Assembly: GCA_007449985.2 (NCBI GenBank)
Contig: VIIQ02000010.1
Span: 827,260 to 891,259 of the forward strand
Source: Desmodesmus armatus
Taxonomy: Eukaryota > Chlorophyta > Chlorophyceae > Sphaeropleales > Scenedesmaceae
Direction: 5' to 3'
DNA length: 64,000 nt
Under the pieces are notes generated by a model, which searched no databases, had not been told where the DNA came from, and worked only from the letters and a program-made list of their open reading frames with translations. Every line of letters begins with the position of its first letter. The first letter of the stretch is position 1. Below are positions 1-10,560 of the stretch, one piece after another. Position numbers and translations under genes: made by a program.

Positions 1-123
1 CCCACCCAACACCACTACAGGTGCGATGCCCACATACGTTATACATTATACATTGTGTACATTATACCATGAAAAGTCACATGCCAACCCCAACCAAGGT
101 GGGGCAATGGGAGGTATATGGCC

Positions 124-205
124 CAGGACCTCTCACATTGCATCCCCTGAGCCCAGCGGGCACCGCAAGGGTCCTACTAGGAGGCATAGTATGCCTGCCA
201 TGATA
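124..205 (-). repeat. Partial duplicate of the TRM5 motif I exon
   Basis: This stretch repeats, with about ten differences and a small insertion, the sequence at 274-347 that encodes the MAGIGPF...GLRGCK end of the TRM5 exon and its splice donor region. The copy lies 3' of the exon in the following intron. Its donor is changed (the junction reads TCACATT instead of TCACCTT on the plus strand), so it is probably not spliced. I read it as a leftover of a local tandem duplication. Confidence 0.75.
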
Positions 206-281
206 TGACCTTTGCATGAACATGACAGTTACAGGCAAGCCAAACTAGGGTGTTGCAAGGGGAGGATGATGCTTCTCTCAC

Positions 282-2754
282 CTTGCATCCCCTGAGCCCA
301 GCCGGCACTGCGAAGGGTCCAATGCCTGCCATGACGTCCACCACCACATCACCAGGCTGGAAGCTGGACACCAGCCGTTGTGCTCAGCCTCTAGGCGGGA
401 GTTCCAGTACACCTGCGCCACACAACAACGATGATGACAAACGCTCAGCCAGTGCGCGTGTTGTAACATACCATTGACTCATGTGATCCCTGCATGCAGC
501 AAGGGTCACACTACAAGGCCTGCATGTGTCAAGGAGGGGGGACTCCTGTGCGAGTTCCAGTACACCTGCGCGATCAAACATGCAACAGCGGTAACTCAGC
601 CATTGGGGGGGGGGGGGGGCATTCCCACCGGTAACTCAGCCGGGGGGGGGGGGGGTCCCACCCGTAACTCAGCCATAGCCTGTGTGTTGGTGAACACATG
701 AGTTGCATCAAGCAGGTATGATGTCAATGGCATGCAAGCAGGTATGATGTCAGTATCATGGTGACAGGGTGTGTGAGACGCAATTGGTTCGTGCACTGAC
801 TTTGCGCAGCAAGCTCCCACCATCTGCCTCCACGTGTGTGTCAACCTGTGACCCTTCCCCCATTCTGAAAGTGAGCTCAAACCATGTGCGGCGTACACAG
901 TTCGAGCTGACTTTCAGAATGGGGCAGGGGTCACAGGTTGACACACAATGCGGCAGTGCCATAATGCGTTGGTTGCTCCCTACAGACCAGGATGACAGCC
1001 TGTAACCCACCCCCCTCTAAACACAGCCGCCATTACTATGCCGTTTCAGCAGCAGAGCAGCATGACATGCAACATGCCACCTAGCCAGCAAGCACAATGC
1101 CCTGCCACAGCGCATGACTGATTTGCACACAGCATGCGCATGCAGCAGACCTGCGGTTTTGCGCTAGTACATCAGGGCGCTAGTATCACGCGTCAGCCAC
1201 GCACCTTTGAAAAGTCGAGTCTGAATCGTGTGCCGTGCTGCGACACCTCTGCCTCAAACTGCTGCTCCCCTGCCAGCACCTCCATGTCAAACACACGGTA
1301 CTCGTTGTCGATCTGACCAACCTGCACACATACACACACACATCCTTGGATGGTTCATGCATTGGCTGGATGCACTCCCTGTGTCTACACGCAGGCACAC
1401 ACGCAAGCTTCTCTGAATGCGGCCAACCTACGCACAACTTGCCTGCATGTACCATACCCGGTCCTGTACTCAGACTTCAAGCACAACATGCACAGCACCA
1501 AACCCACCAGATGCAACTCATTGCCCCTGTCGACACCCCTTCTGTGCCCCACCTCGCTGACCCTTCCCCCGCGCCCTGCCGCACGTGCCCTCCCCTTTCC
1601 TCCCTCTTACGCACATGCTTAGACACCATTTCATCCAACTTCCCAACAAATCCAACAGCACTACCCCCCCCCCCCCCCCGAGCCACACACCTTGTTGACC
1701 ACTGTGCGTATGGTAGGGTTCTTGTCCAGCACCACCTGTGCAATGATGTGCTTGAAGGGCATCACCTTCTCACCCCCCCCCCTGTCTACACACCCTTTCA
1801 CCCCCCCCCCCCCGCCTACACATCCTCTCACCCAACCCCCCACGCTTACACACCCTCTCACCCAACCCCCAACAAAGCCAACATCCCCCCCCCCCCACAC
1901 ACACACACACTCCAAATGTTCAACACACTCCACTTTGCTCCACTTTGGATGGTGGATGGATTGGCTGGATGCACACTCTGTGTCAACACACCTTGTTGAC
2001 GACTGTGCGTATGGTAGGGTTCTTGTCCAGCACCACCTGAGCAATGATGTGCTTGAAGGGCATCACCTCAGGCCGCAGGTTGAAGTGGGCAATGTGACCA
2101 ACAGACTCAAACGAGGAGGGCACCTCAACACCAGCAGGCAGCAGCGCTGAGGGGGACAGGACAAGGGGAGGTAAGGAGGGAGGCACAACATGCAAGTGAA
2201 ATCGCTGTCAGACAGACAATTGTGGTATCGCGTGTGGTTTGCGTTACCAGCGCTAAACTTTAGGGAGCCCTTGAAGGGAGCCCAAGCCTGCTCCGCTGGT
2301 TAACCATTGTCCCATACCTCGCATCACATTGAGCAGACTTGTCCCTCCCCCTGGAAGCCTCCTTGGAGTCCCTCCTCCCTTCTCCCCCCCCCCCCTTTCA
2401 GCCCCTCCCCCCTCCCCCTTTGAGCATGAATGCCCCCTTCCTCGAAGACAGATCAGCCCCCGCTCTGAAGGGAACTTGCCCCCCGTCCCCTGCCCAGCCC
2501 CCCCCCCCAAAAAAGCCTCCATTCCCCTCTCCCTCCCCGCCCAGCCCCCCCCTGTCCCATGCCCAACGCCCCCCACCCCCCACCCCCCACCCCACCCCCA
2601 AACCCAGCCCCCACCTTGAGCACTGCTTCTGCTGATAGGTGGTTGTAGTTGAGTGTGACCTCATGGCTGCACACCTCAAACTCCCCGTGCTGCTGCAGGA
2701 TGGACGCCACCTCAGGGACAAGGGCTGGCGGTGACAATGTTGGCAGACAAGGCA

Positions 2755-2795
<41 letters not shown>

Positions 2796-4143
2796 GGCCA
2801 GCCAAGTCAACAGCAAGCAAGAAAGCGTGCAGCCATACAGTGATGTGACAAGGTGGCTGCAGGGTACAGGATCCTGTACGACGTAGGCATGGAAAGGACA
2901 AAGGCGGCACGCAGCTGCAAGGGGGCGCAGGATATGTCCATGCCGTGAGGCTACTGCAACCTCTGCTAGGATGTTGACCAACAAGGGCCAGTGCAGTCAG
3001 CTGCCTTTTTTACCGAGCCTGTGGGCTCCAGGTAGCGTCCCATGTACCCCTGTGCGGCACAGGTACCACGTGACGTCCACTGACGCCCGCCCGCTCGCCC
3101 GCCCGCCCACCCACTCACCCATCTCCGCCTCCCCAACCCCACCCTCCACCCACCCAAGCACCCACCCACAATGCAATGGCTACTAGTAGTACTGCTGAGC
3201 TGCTGAGCAGTTGCTGTAGTGCGTCAGTCACCTGTGTGGTCCATCTCCTGGTTGAGCAGCAGCAGCCTGACATCCTGCCTGTCACCATCATGAACAATGC
3301 ACTTGGTCTTGGGAAGGTCAAACGTGAACCTGCAGCAGCAGCAGCAGCAGCAGCAGGGCGAGGTATATCTCCACTGCTAATGACAGCTGCTGGGGTGAGT
3401 GCAGTGTTGAGTCTTTGCTACTCAGACGACCCTGACGGCTTCGAAATGCGACACAGTCAGCAGTGACAGGGTGGCTTGTTGCTGTGCATGCTGATTGGCT
3501 GTGGGTTGTGACATATAAGTAACACATGCAATAGGCTGGACAAGCTTGGGCTGAACAGCCTGCTTGCTGCAGTGCTGCCAAATAGCTGCCTGCATGTGCC
3601 GCCTTTCCAGTGCAACTGCTGGGCTGCGTGCAGCTGAATGTTGGCTTGCTGCCCTGCCTAGCCTTGTCTGCTGCTACCTGAGGGCTGCTGTTGGCCCGGG
3701 GGGGGGGGGGGGGCTGTTGCATTGCTGTTGCATTGCACTGTGGATGGTATTCAATGACCGCTGAGCCCTTCGTTGCAGTGTTATTCAGTCGTGCAAGCCC
3801 ATGCACACCCTGCCAGTGCTGTCACCATTATAACAACAGCTGCTGCAGCAACTGCTGCTTACTGCCTGTTGGCAGCCGCTGCCTACTGCTGGCAGCAGCA
3901 CAACACGGGCTGAGGTGGTGTGGGTTGCAACCTGACCACAAGACTTAGGGGACTGAGGTTCTGATTTTCATAAGCGGCTGGGAATCAAGCTTAATGTTCT
4001 GCGTTGCTGTTGTTGCTGCCAATAACTCACCCCCGCAGCTGCCTCATGAGCTGTTGGCATTTCTGTGTGGGCACCCTGACAGCAGGGACCCGTATGACCT
4101 GGTCAAAGGCTGAGCGGTCCAGCGTTGGCTGCTGATTAGCCAT
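282..4143 (-). CDS. TRM5: tRNA (guanine37-N1)-methyltransferase, TRM5 type (3' part outside window)
   Basis: Trm5 transfers a methyl group from S-adenosylmethionine to N1 of G37 next to the tRNA anticodon and so prevents frameshifting. Exons from the 5' end on the minus strand: 4143-4031, 3329-3232, 3049-3014, 2724-2615, 2146-1992, 1321-1205, 412-282. Family blocks appear in order: [91 protein letters not shown] and the SAM-binding motif [14 protein letters not shown]. The last modelled exon ends with a GTGAGA donor and the remaining C-terminal exons lie left of base 1. An in-frame ATG ten codons upstream of 4143 would add an Arg-rich leader, so dual localisation is possible. Two single-base gaps (near 2615 and near 376) are needed for a continuous frame, both in G/C runs. 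Head-to-head with XRCC4. The family assignment is secure from the motifs. Confidence 0.93.
600..660. repeat. Poly-G tracts with a repeated GTAACTCAGCC motif
   Basis: Two runs of 13 or more G residues alternate with three copies of the motif GTAACTCAGCC (near 590, 631 and 663), with a spacing of about 32-40 bases. This is a small minisatellite within a TRM5 intron. No function is evident. Confidence 0.6.
833..950. repeat. Long imperfect inverted repeat (hairpin) in a TRM5 intron
   Basis: Arms of about 46-50 bases (833-882 and 900-950) pair with only a few mismatches around a loop of about 18 bases. The arms start and end with TGTGTCAACCTGTGACCC and its complement. The element lies between the TRM5 exons at 412 and 1205. 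It could be a small inverted-repeat transposon or a foldback transcript such as a small-RNA precursor. No clear target-site duplication is visible. Confidence 0.7.
1675..1775 (-). repeat. Near-intact duplicate of the 3' half of TRM5 exon 5
   Basis: This segment repeats 1985-2071 almost base for base and encodes the same peptide, from VMPFKH to RTVVNK, followed by the same GTGTGT donor. It lies in the intron 3' of the genuine exon. An AG precedes the copy, so it might be usable as an extra exon, but inclusion would repeat 25 residues of the fold. Flanking sequence (1345-1395 versus 1948-1990) is duplicated too, giving a unit of roughly 310 bases. Confidence 0.85.
1790..1912. repeat. C-rich minisatellite (TACACACCCTCTCACCCAACCCCC units)
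   Basis: Four to five degenerate C-rich units of about 26-28 bases repeat in tandem within a TRM5 intron, then run into an ACACAC tract. It looks like simple-sequence expansion, with no coding potential. Confidence 0.65.
2751..2798. repeat. (AGC)n trinucleotide tract
   Basis: About thirteen uninterrupted AGC units lie in the TRM5 intron between the exons at 2724 and 3014. Similar CAG/CTG tracts occur throughout the window in introns and, when in frame, as Ala or Gln runs in proteins. Confidence 0.85.
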
Positions 4144-4302
4144 GACGGACAACGTCCGCCTGCCAAGGAGCATGCACCGACGGATGCTGTTGTTGGTTAC
4201 TGGGGCAGTAGCAGCAGCAGCTGTCAGGAGGGCAGCAACTCTGTGGTGATGCTGGAAGAGCCTGGCATCACAGTGTCCAGTGAATTAACAATCGATCTGT
4301 AA

Positions 4303-4583
4303 GGGGTCCACCGCAAACCTAAGACCCCGGGGGGGGGTGACGCCAAAATTTCGAAAACCCCTCCCCCCCTCTCAGATTTAGGCTCTTCGGACGAAAACAC
4401 CCACCCCCCCTCTCCGTTTTAGGCTGATCATTGGTACTGCTGTCTCCCTTGCTGGCGAGCTGCTGGACCCCTCCCCCCCCCCCCCCCCTTCCGTTTTAGG
4501 CTGTTTTCGCAACTTGACCCTCCCCCCCTATCCCGTTTAGGCTTGGCGTCACCCCCCGGGGTCTTAGGTTTGCGGTGGACCCC
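4303..4583. mobile_element. Harbinger/Tourist-like MITE, 281 bp
   Basis: The element has terminal inverted repeats of about 41 bases that match except for the length of one G run. They begin GGGGTCCACCGCAAACC and continue through AAGACCCCGGGGGG to GTGACGCCAA. It is flanked on both sides by TAA (4300-4302 and 4584-4586), the three-base target duplication typical of PIF/Harbinger and Tourist elements. Inside are four diverged copies of a C-run plus GTTTTAGGCT motif. No transposase frame is present, so it is non-autonomous. It lies in the short space between the divergent TRM5 and XRCC4 starts. Confidence 0.85.
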
Positions 4584-4823
4584 TAAGATTGAATCGCCAA
4601 GTTGAACGCTAGCGGTCGTCCAAAGTTAGGTAATCTGGCAGTTGCGCAGGCAGTTGCAAACACGAAGGAGAGAGGCAGACGGGCGCGATAGGATGCCGAC
4701 TCAAACTAGTGTGGTTGTTACGTTCAAGGTGCTCGCGTTGCGCTTGATCCCAGCTAGAGTGTGAAGGTGGTGACGTCAACCTGATCTCATGCACAACAGG
4801 CCAGGCTGTGCCTTGCAAAACTT

Positions 4824-7800
4824 ATGACTGGTTCTGACGGCAGTCTCACTTCTTGCAAAAAGCTACAAGCAGAGTCAGAGGCAGGGGTGCAGCAGCAGTT
4901 CTATGCCCTGGTGGTCACAAATGCTCAGCAGCAGACGTTTGACCTGGCAGTGACCGATGGCGAGCATGCTTGGAGAGGCACAGGCAAGCACACATAAGCT
5001 CAGGTTTCAGGTTTCTGTACATCATGTCAAGCAGATGCCCGTAGTACATGCCCTTCATAGTCACCTACCTCACGAATTGTGTTGTGTTACATGCGTAGAA
5101 ATGTCATTTGAGGAGAGTTGTTCGCGGCAAAATCAGTGTCCTATGTTCACCTCGCCCCCCCCCTGGGCTTCTCACACCTGACTTCACCTTACCATAACCC
5201 CCTCCACCTCCCCCCCCCACCACCACCACCACCATGCCAGGCCTGCGTGTGTCCCGCCCTCCCGGCTTCAGTGCTGATGAGGCCTGGCAGCGGGCCCTGG
5301 AGTTGCTGCTGGATGTGCAGCAGGCAGCAAAGCCAGCAGCACTCAAGGCACAACAGCTGACATCCGGTGAGCTGCAGGTGGGAGGGGGGGGGGCCAGGGG
5401 GAGGGAGGAGGGGAAAGGGGGGTTGTTTGTCTGGGGAGACAGCGGGGGAGGGGTTGTTTATTTGGGGAGACCTCAGCAGCAGTGAGACAGCAGAATAGCA
5501 ACCTACAGTAATCGACCATAATAGCTCAGCCCATGCGAGCAATCATGGCATTTGTCCGAATCCACTAGGGCACGTGTCACAGGCAGTAGGCATCTGCAGC
5601 AAGGAAGGGTCAGACAGTTCAACCTGCAGCTCTCAAGGTTGCAAGGGGTAGGCCTTGCTAGTGCCAAAAGTGCAGAAAGCTTTCGGTGTCGCTACCATCT
5701 CTCACTGAGCGGCACATAGGTCGATGTGCAGATGCTGTGTGCAAGTGCGGACGCATGTGTCCGAGACACTGGCAACGTGTGCTGCCGTCAATGCGCCTTG
5801 ATGTGGCGCGTCATGCTGTGCTGTGATGTGCCCTTGCAGTTCACGTGGTCTTGGGCACGTGAAGTTGGGGCCGGCAGGCACCTCATGAAGCTGCCTGACC
5901 CAGCAGCAGCAGCAGCAGCAGCAGCAGGAGTGCTGGCTGTGCAGCAGCAGCAGCAGCAGCAGCAGGCTGCTGGTGTGTTGCTGCAGCAGCAGCCCCCTCA
6001 CAGCACCATAACCCAGATACTGGACACGCTGGTCACTTCTTATGGCAGAATGCAGGTAGGGGTGTGTCTCGGGGGGGGGGGTAGGGGGGGGGGGGTATGT
6101 GTGTATGTGTGTTTGTGTGTGTGTGGGGGGGGGGGGGTAAGGCGGCAGGTGGGCACACACGCGGGGGGGGGGGGGAGAGGGGGGTGCACCACATCTCTCT
6201 TTGAGCGGCTTGGCTATAGGCTGTCAGCCGCAGCTTGCTGTCGTGTAGGTTGATGGCAATGCAAGTGGTGAAAGAGGGGGCAGGGTGAATAAACAGGCAG
6301 GGGTTGCTGAACACCAGGGGGGGGGGGGGAGTGACTTGTTGAAGGAAGTGACTGTGAGTGTGTGTTGATGAGTGACCGATCCTTTGAGTGATTGAGTGCA
6401 TGAAGCTGGGAGGTGTAGGGTTGAGTGAGGCAGGAAGAAGACAGACAGGAAGGCTCACAGGTAGGCAGGCGGGGCAAAGGGAAGGGCACCCATCCCTCCC
6501 CCCCTTTGCGCTGTCACCGTCCCTCCCCCCCCCCTCCACCCTCCCCCCAGGCCTCCCTTGCTGCGTCATCGTCAGCCCAGTCCAGCCTGTCATCCTCCCT
6601 TGATGTACTGCGGGGCCAGCTGGACAGCCAGGCAGCAGCACACAAGGAGCGGGAGAGGGAGCTATATCTCAAGGTGAATGCCAGTGACGGACAGATTTCT
6701 TGCTGCTGCTGATCTTGATGGTATTTGTAGTTTCCCTGATAGCTTCAGCACTGCTGCTGCCTTTGTCTGTGGTGGTACGCTCTTGCAATGCACAGTAGAA
6801 GTCATAAACAGGCACTGCAACCCTCACATTAATACCCATGCATGTCTCTACAACTCAGCCCCATGTTGGGCCACATTCCTAATGCCTGCGCGCCGCCATG
6901 GTGACAAACTCAGTGTCTGGTTCTGGACCTCTAACCATGTGTTGCGACACCCCCCAAATACCATACCCCCCCCCCTGCTGCAGTTTACGATGCTGTTGAA
7001 CCAGAAGACCCGTCAGCTGCAGAAGGAGCATGAGTTGGTGAAGCAGCTGGCGGCAGAGCTGGACAGAATCAAGGTGAGACCAGCTGCAACAGACAAGACA
7101 GGGGGAACGTGCCTGTGTGTTTTGGTGGTGGTGGTGGGGGGGGGGGGGGTGCGTGTGAAGCATCTCAAGGTGACGTGCAGTGGCACAGACAAGGATGCAG
7201 TGTACGAGCGTGGGGTGTTGAGGTGCGCTACCACCACGTGCTGCACCTGAGCATGTTGACATGTTGACTGCATCTGGACATGTGCAGGGTCCAAATGTGG
7301 GCTGACATAGACCAGGCAGCTTCAATGCAGGCACAGCAACAATTGTGCAACACAGTGCACTTGGTCCTGCTGTGTGTCTCCCACACTCCTTTCCCTCCCT
7401 GTGCGCCTTCCCACAGGGTGTGCGTCGAGGTGTTGTGTGTTTAGATCTGGCGCTCATCAACCTTTCCTCGTTGGGTGGGGTAGCACAGCCATGTTGTCAC
7501 CTGGGGGCTGTTGGGGGCTGTTGAATGCCTGTGCGTGTCATGGCGCCCTCCTATCACTGCACATATTCATGGTACCTGTCACCTTGATTAGTTTTGTGAT
7601 GTGTCATCCTCCACTCCTCCCCTCCCCCCCCCCCCCCAAAAAACACACAGGGTGAGGCTGAAGCTGACTCCGACGATGATGACAGGGAGCATCATGATTT
7701 ACCAGCTTACACTGCACAATTGTATCTGATGCCTTGATTTGTTTTGTGATGTGCCATCCTCCACCTCTCTCCTCGCACCCCCCCCCCCCCCCAGGGTGAG

Positions 7801-8163
7801 GCTGACTCAGATGATGATGACAGGGAGCATCACGAGCCAGATTACACAGCAGATGCTGCTGCTGCTGCTGCTGCTGGTGGTGTGGACGCCGACACAGAGC
7901 CAGGCTCTGACGACGCCCCACCTGCTGCTGCAGCTGCTGGCCGCCAGATGCAGTCACCAGCTGCTGCTGCTGGTGGTGGTGTTGGCAGTTTGACGATCCC
8001 AGACTCAGAGGATCCAGCTGCAGGCACAGCAGCTGCTCTGTTTGGTGGTGGCGGTGGTGGGGGAGGGGGTGGTGTTGAGGGCGTTGATTTGGAAGCAGGT
8101 ACCCAGTTGCTGCCGGAGGAATTGTTTGATGCAGTGGTGCAGAATGCACGCAAGCAACAGTGA
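4824..8163 (+). CDS. XRCC4: DNA double-strand break repair protein XRCC4
   Basis: XRCC4 scaffolds DNA ligase IV in non-homologous end joining in the nucleus. Exons: 4824-4983, 5241-5377, 5840-6055, 6551-6673, 6984-7073, 7795-8163 (1095 bases, 364 aa, all phases consistent). The head domain shows FDLAVTDGEHAWRGT, matching the family LTDG-AW block, then FTWSWAREVGAGRHLMKL. The coiled-coil stalk shows HSTITQILDTLVTSYGRMQ and KERERELYLKFTMLLNQ with QLQKEHELVKQLAAELD. Between head and stalk sit Ala8 and Gln8 tracts from CAG repeats. The C-terminus is acidic, then Ala/Gly-rich, ending ELFDAVVQNARKQQ. Intron 1 appears to use a GC-AG donor (GCAAGC). A duplicate of the start of the last exon lies just upstream of it. 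Head-to-head with TRM5. Confidence 0.9.
7648..7736 (+). repeat. Duplicate of the start of XRCC4 exon 6
   Basis: A copy of the acceptor and first part of exon 6 (GGTGAGGCTGA..., GACGATGATGACAGGGAGCA) lies about 143 bases before the genuine exon. The preceding intron segment with GTTTTGTGATGTG and the poly-C tract is copied as well. The copy keeps a good CACACAG acceptor and stays open for 28 codons until TGA, without a donor. If used, it would end the protein early with an acidic tail. Confidence 0.8.
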
Positions 8164-9071
8164 CAGAATTTACCACTGGTGACCCAATGGCACTGCGGCA
8201 CGCTCAGGATGTTAGGTGGGGCCCAATCAGGTGGGCCCAATCAGAGGGCTGGCCGTAGCAGCGCCAGTCTGATAGCAGCACACTGACAATGGTCACGGGG
8301 TCGGCAGCGACGAGCAGGAGTGCTGCTGTAGTGCTGATCAATGGGTGAACTGATAAGTATCACTTACAAAGCTGTGGAGATGCATCTACATATCTGTCAA
8401 TGTGTGTCTTGTTGCTGGCATGGCAGCAGTCCTATGCTGGTGTTCTGCTTGTTTTCCCGAGGCTGCATCTTGTTCATGCCACGGCAGCCGTGAGGGAGCA
8501 ATGCTCTGGGGGACCGCGAGCCCTCTTTTACAGGTTCTACCTGGGTGGTGTCGCATCGGCACCTGGCCAAATTGTTTCTGTTGCGCATTGCGTATGCCGC
8601 ACGCAACCTGCCTGGGCCTTGGACACTACCATATGCCTAGCCTGGTTGCCTGAGGCTCAATTGTCCGGGTTTGTTTGCGCACATGTGCCAGAATTGCCAC
8701 GTCCATGTTTATATTGGACCTTTGTGCGTCTATGCAAAAGGCTGGCCGTGGGGAAGTGTCCATGAAGGCTGTTGCGGCGACTTGCTGGTGGATGGCCTCT
8801 GGCCAGGCTGTCACAGTACACTTTCATGCTGTATATCATGGCATGGATTCAGACCAGCTGTTGCATGTCAAACATATATGCTGCGACGTCAGGTCGACAG
8901 CACGAATAGCGCTCCGGCCCCTGAACTAGCCCTCACAAACATGTTCAATATACGCATCCATCGAATTCTCTGTTTCGAGTGCGTGAACAGTACCCCTCTG
9001 TGAGTCTGCGCGGCTATCTGCAAACACGCGGATTGCCAACCCGCTGTCGAGCAGCACCAGCGTCAACCGAC
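8164..9071. other. Intergenic stretch and XRCC4 3' UTR
   Basis: No reading frame here resembles a protein or carries a convincing splice pattern. A short direct repeat (GGTGGGCCCAATCAG, near 8215-8245) is visible. The stretch probably holds the XRCC4 3' UTR and the promoter and 5' UTR of the next gene. I saw no clear TGTAA signal close to the XRCC4 stop. Confidence 0.5.
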
Positions 9072-9548
9072 ATGCAGCGTGCGTGCAACTCGTGTGGCGT
9101 ACTCAAGTACAAAGACGCCTATAGCAAGAAGCAGCTCTCAAAGGGCGCGGCACTGCGCCGCTGCAAGGACTGCGTGGGGGGCAGCAGCTGCACAGGCGCT
9201 GCAGGCAGCTCCAGTGCCAGTGAAAAGAGCAGGGCGAGCAAGCCCAAGCGCAGCAACGCTGCCAAGGCTGCCACAAACACAGACAAGGGGCCTAGGGTGC
9301 GTGTTAAGGATGTGCAGAAGCACTATGGGCACCTATGCGAGATCCCCCTGAGGGCATACATGGATGCCGGAGTGGCTTTCTCACGGAAAGACCTTGTGAG
9401 CGAGGAAGATGTGCAGGCAGCCAGCGATGCTTGGGACGCACGCAGCATTGCTTATGACATTGACACACAGTGGGGTGCGATGCCTCAGGGAGGTGCCTAC
9501 AAGGACAGCAACCACTACTGGGGGCCCGGCATCTATGACTTTTACTGA
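9072..9548 (+). CDS. Small intronless protein with a Stc1/LIM-like Cys4 zinc finger
   Basis: The frame gives 158 aa from the ATG at 9072; an in-frame ATG at 8979 would add 31 residues. The N-terminus has two CxxC knuckles, ACNSC and RRCKDC, separated by a basic linker with KKQLSKG. That layout recalls the Stc1-type zinc finger, which in fission yeast links RNAi to chromatin modifiers. A basic Ser/Ala/Lys-rich linker follows, and then a folded-looking C-terminal part (KDVQKHYGHLCEIPLRAYMD ... WGPGIYDFY). I do not recognise the C-terminal part. The 9072 start is preferred because the finger begins directly there. Function is open; nucleic-acid or chromatin binding is a guess from the finger. 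Confidence 0.6.
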   Translation: MQRACNSCGVLKYKDAYSKKQLSKGAALRRCKDCVGGSSCTGAAGSSSASEKSRASKPKRSNAAKAATNTDKGPRVRVKDVQKHYGHLCEIPLRAYMDAGVAFSRKDLVSEEDVQAASDAWDARSIAYDIDTQWGAMPQGGAYKDSNHYWGPGIYDFY

Positions 9549-10099
9549 TCAGACGTTCCTCATCAGTGCCTGTCTACTGCTGATCGGCATCTTTGGCCAA
9601 CAAGCTGGGAAGCCATGTGGCTGGCAGTTGCAACTGATGCTACAGCACATGTCTCATGTGTACATTGCTGTTCTTGGTTTAAAATTGGCTGTTTGGCCAG
9701 TTCCAATCTGATGCGTCCGACGCAGCACTGGCAGTTGTCACACTGCTGGATGGCATGACCCAAGGCATGTTCCGTGTGCACAACTGCATGTGCATGCTCA
9801 AGATGTTTATGATATTGTTCATGATGTACAGCTGTATTTGCCAGCAGGCGCCCCTACGGACGGTGTATCTACAGCTGTTGCATGCTGCACAAATTCGTAC
9901 GCAAACCCTGTGCTCCACCTTATGTCATGCTCGGAGCGGCTTCCTCAGCTTTCAGGTTTTCCAAGTAACACTTGCTTGCAACAAAGTTGACAGGAGACAA
10001 TTCTGAGGGTTGGAAGCTTGTCTGCTTACACAACAAATGGCCATAAACCAACAAGTTGGGACCATGGCTGCAGTGCTGACGTCTCTGGTTTTGTGAGGC
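9549..10099. other. Intergenic stretch, no gene seen
   Basis: This is the 3' UTR and intergenic sequence between the Stc1-like gene and the degraded PLAC8 exon copies. Nothing in it can be supported as coding. Confidence 0.5.
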
Positions 10100-10560
10100 T
10101 GCATCACTTCAAAGATGTTTGTTCACACCCTTTCAGGTCGACAACGTGCAGGTGCATCACAGTGCGCATCACCAATGCAAGGGCCAGTGCGCACACAAGC
10201 TTCTGCACGATCGCCCGCTCTTTCTCTCAGCTGCGACACTGTCCAACCGGCGGTGGGCCACCGCACCACCAGCACGCAAAACGCGCCCCACAACAGGCGT
10301 TTGTTCTTGCGCTGAGGGAGCATGCATGCGTAGGCCCCCTACACCATGGTAGCGACAGGTGCGCCCTCAACCCAGGTCATGCCCCCCTTGATCATCGGCG
10401 CCTTAGTCAGCAGGGGCTCATACTCCTCAGGTGGCACCTCAGGGAGTTTGTTCACACCTTTTTTTCCAGGTTCACAACATGCAGGTGCATCACAATGCGC
10501 ATCTCCAGGCCAAAGCACGTGTGCACACAACCTTCCCCGCATCCATCCTTACGCTCTGCT
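10100..10560 (-). repeat. Two degenerate copies of the PLAC8 terminal exon
   Basis: Two tandem copies lie downstream of the PLAC8 gene. The nearer one (10339-10542) retains the C-terminal frame NKLPEVPPEEYEPLLTKAP...VATMV and stop, closely matching NRLPEVPPEGYEPLLTKAP in the gene. It is interrupted by a short insertion with a stop before the conserved part. The farther copy (about 10100-10330) keeps only the GTGATGCACCTGCACGTTGT-type region and flanking sequence. The nearer copy could serve as an alternative terminal exon; otherwise both are duplication remnants. Confidence 0.75.

Noticed and set aside
1235..1999. 254-codon plus-strand open frame rich in Pro and Thr
   Set aside because: It runs antisense to TRM5 exons and through C-rich repeats, which favour long open frames. 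No family motif is present.
4370..4560. TTTTAGG-like motifs resembling Chlamydomonas telomere repeats
   Set aside because: They occur singly inside the MITE, are spaced by C runs, and are not in tandem. They belong to the element's internal repeats.
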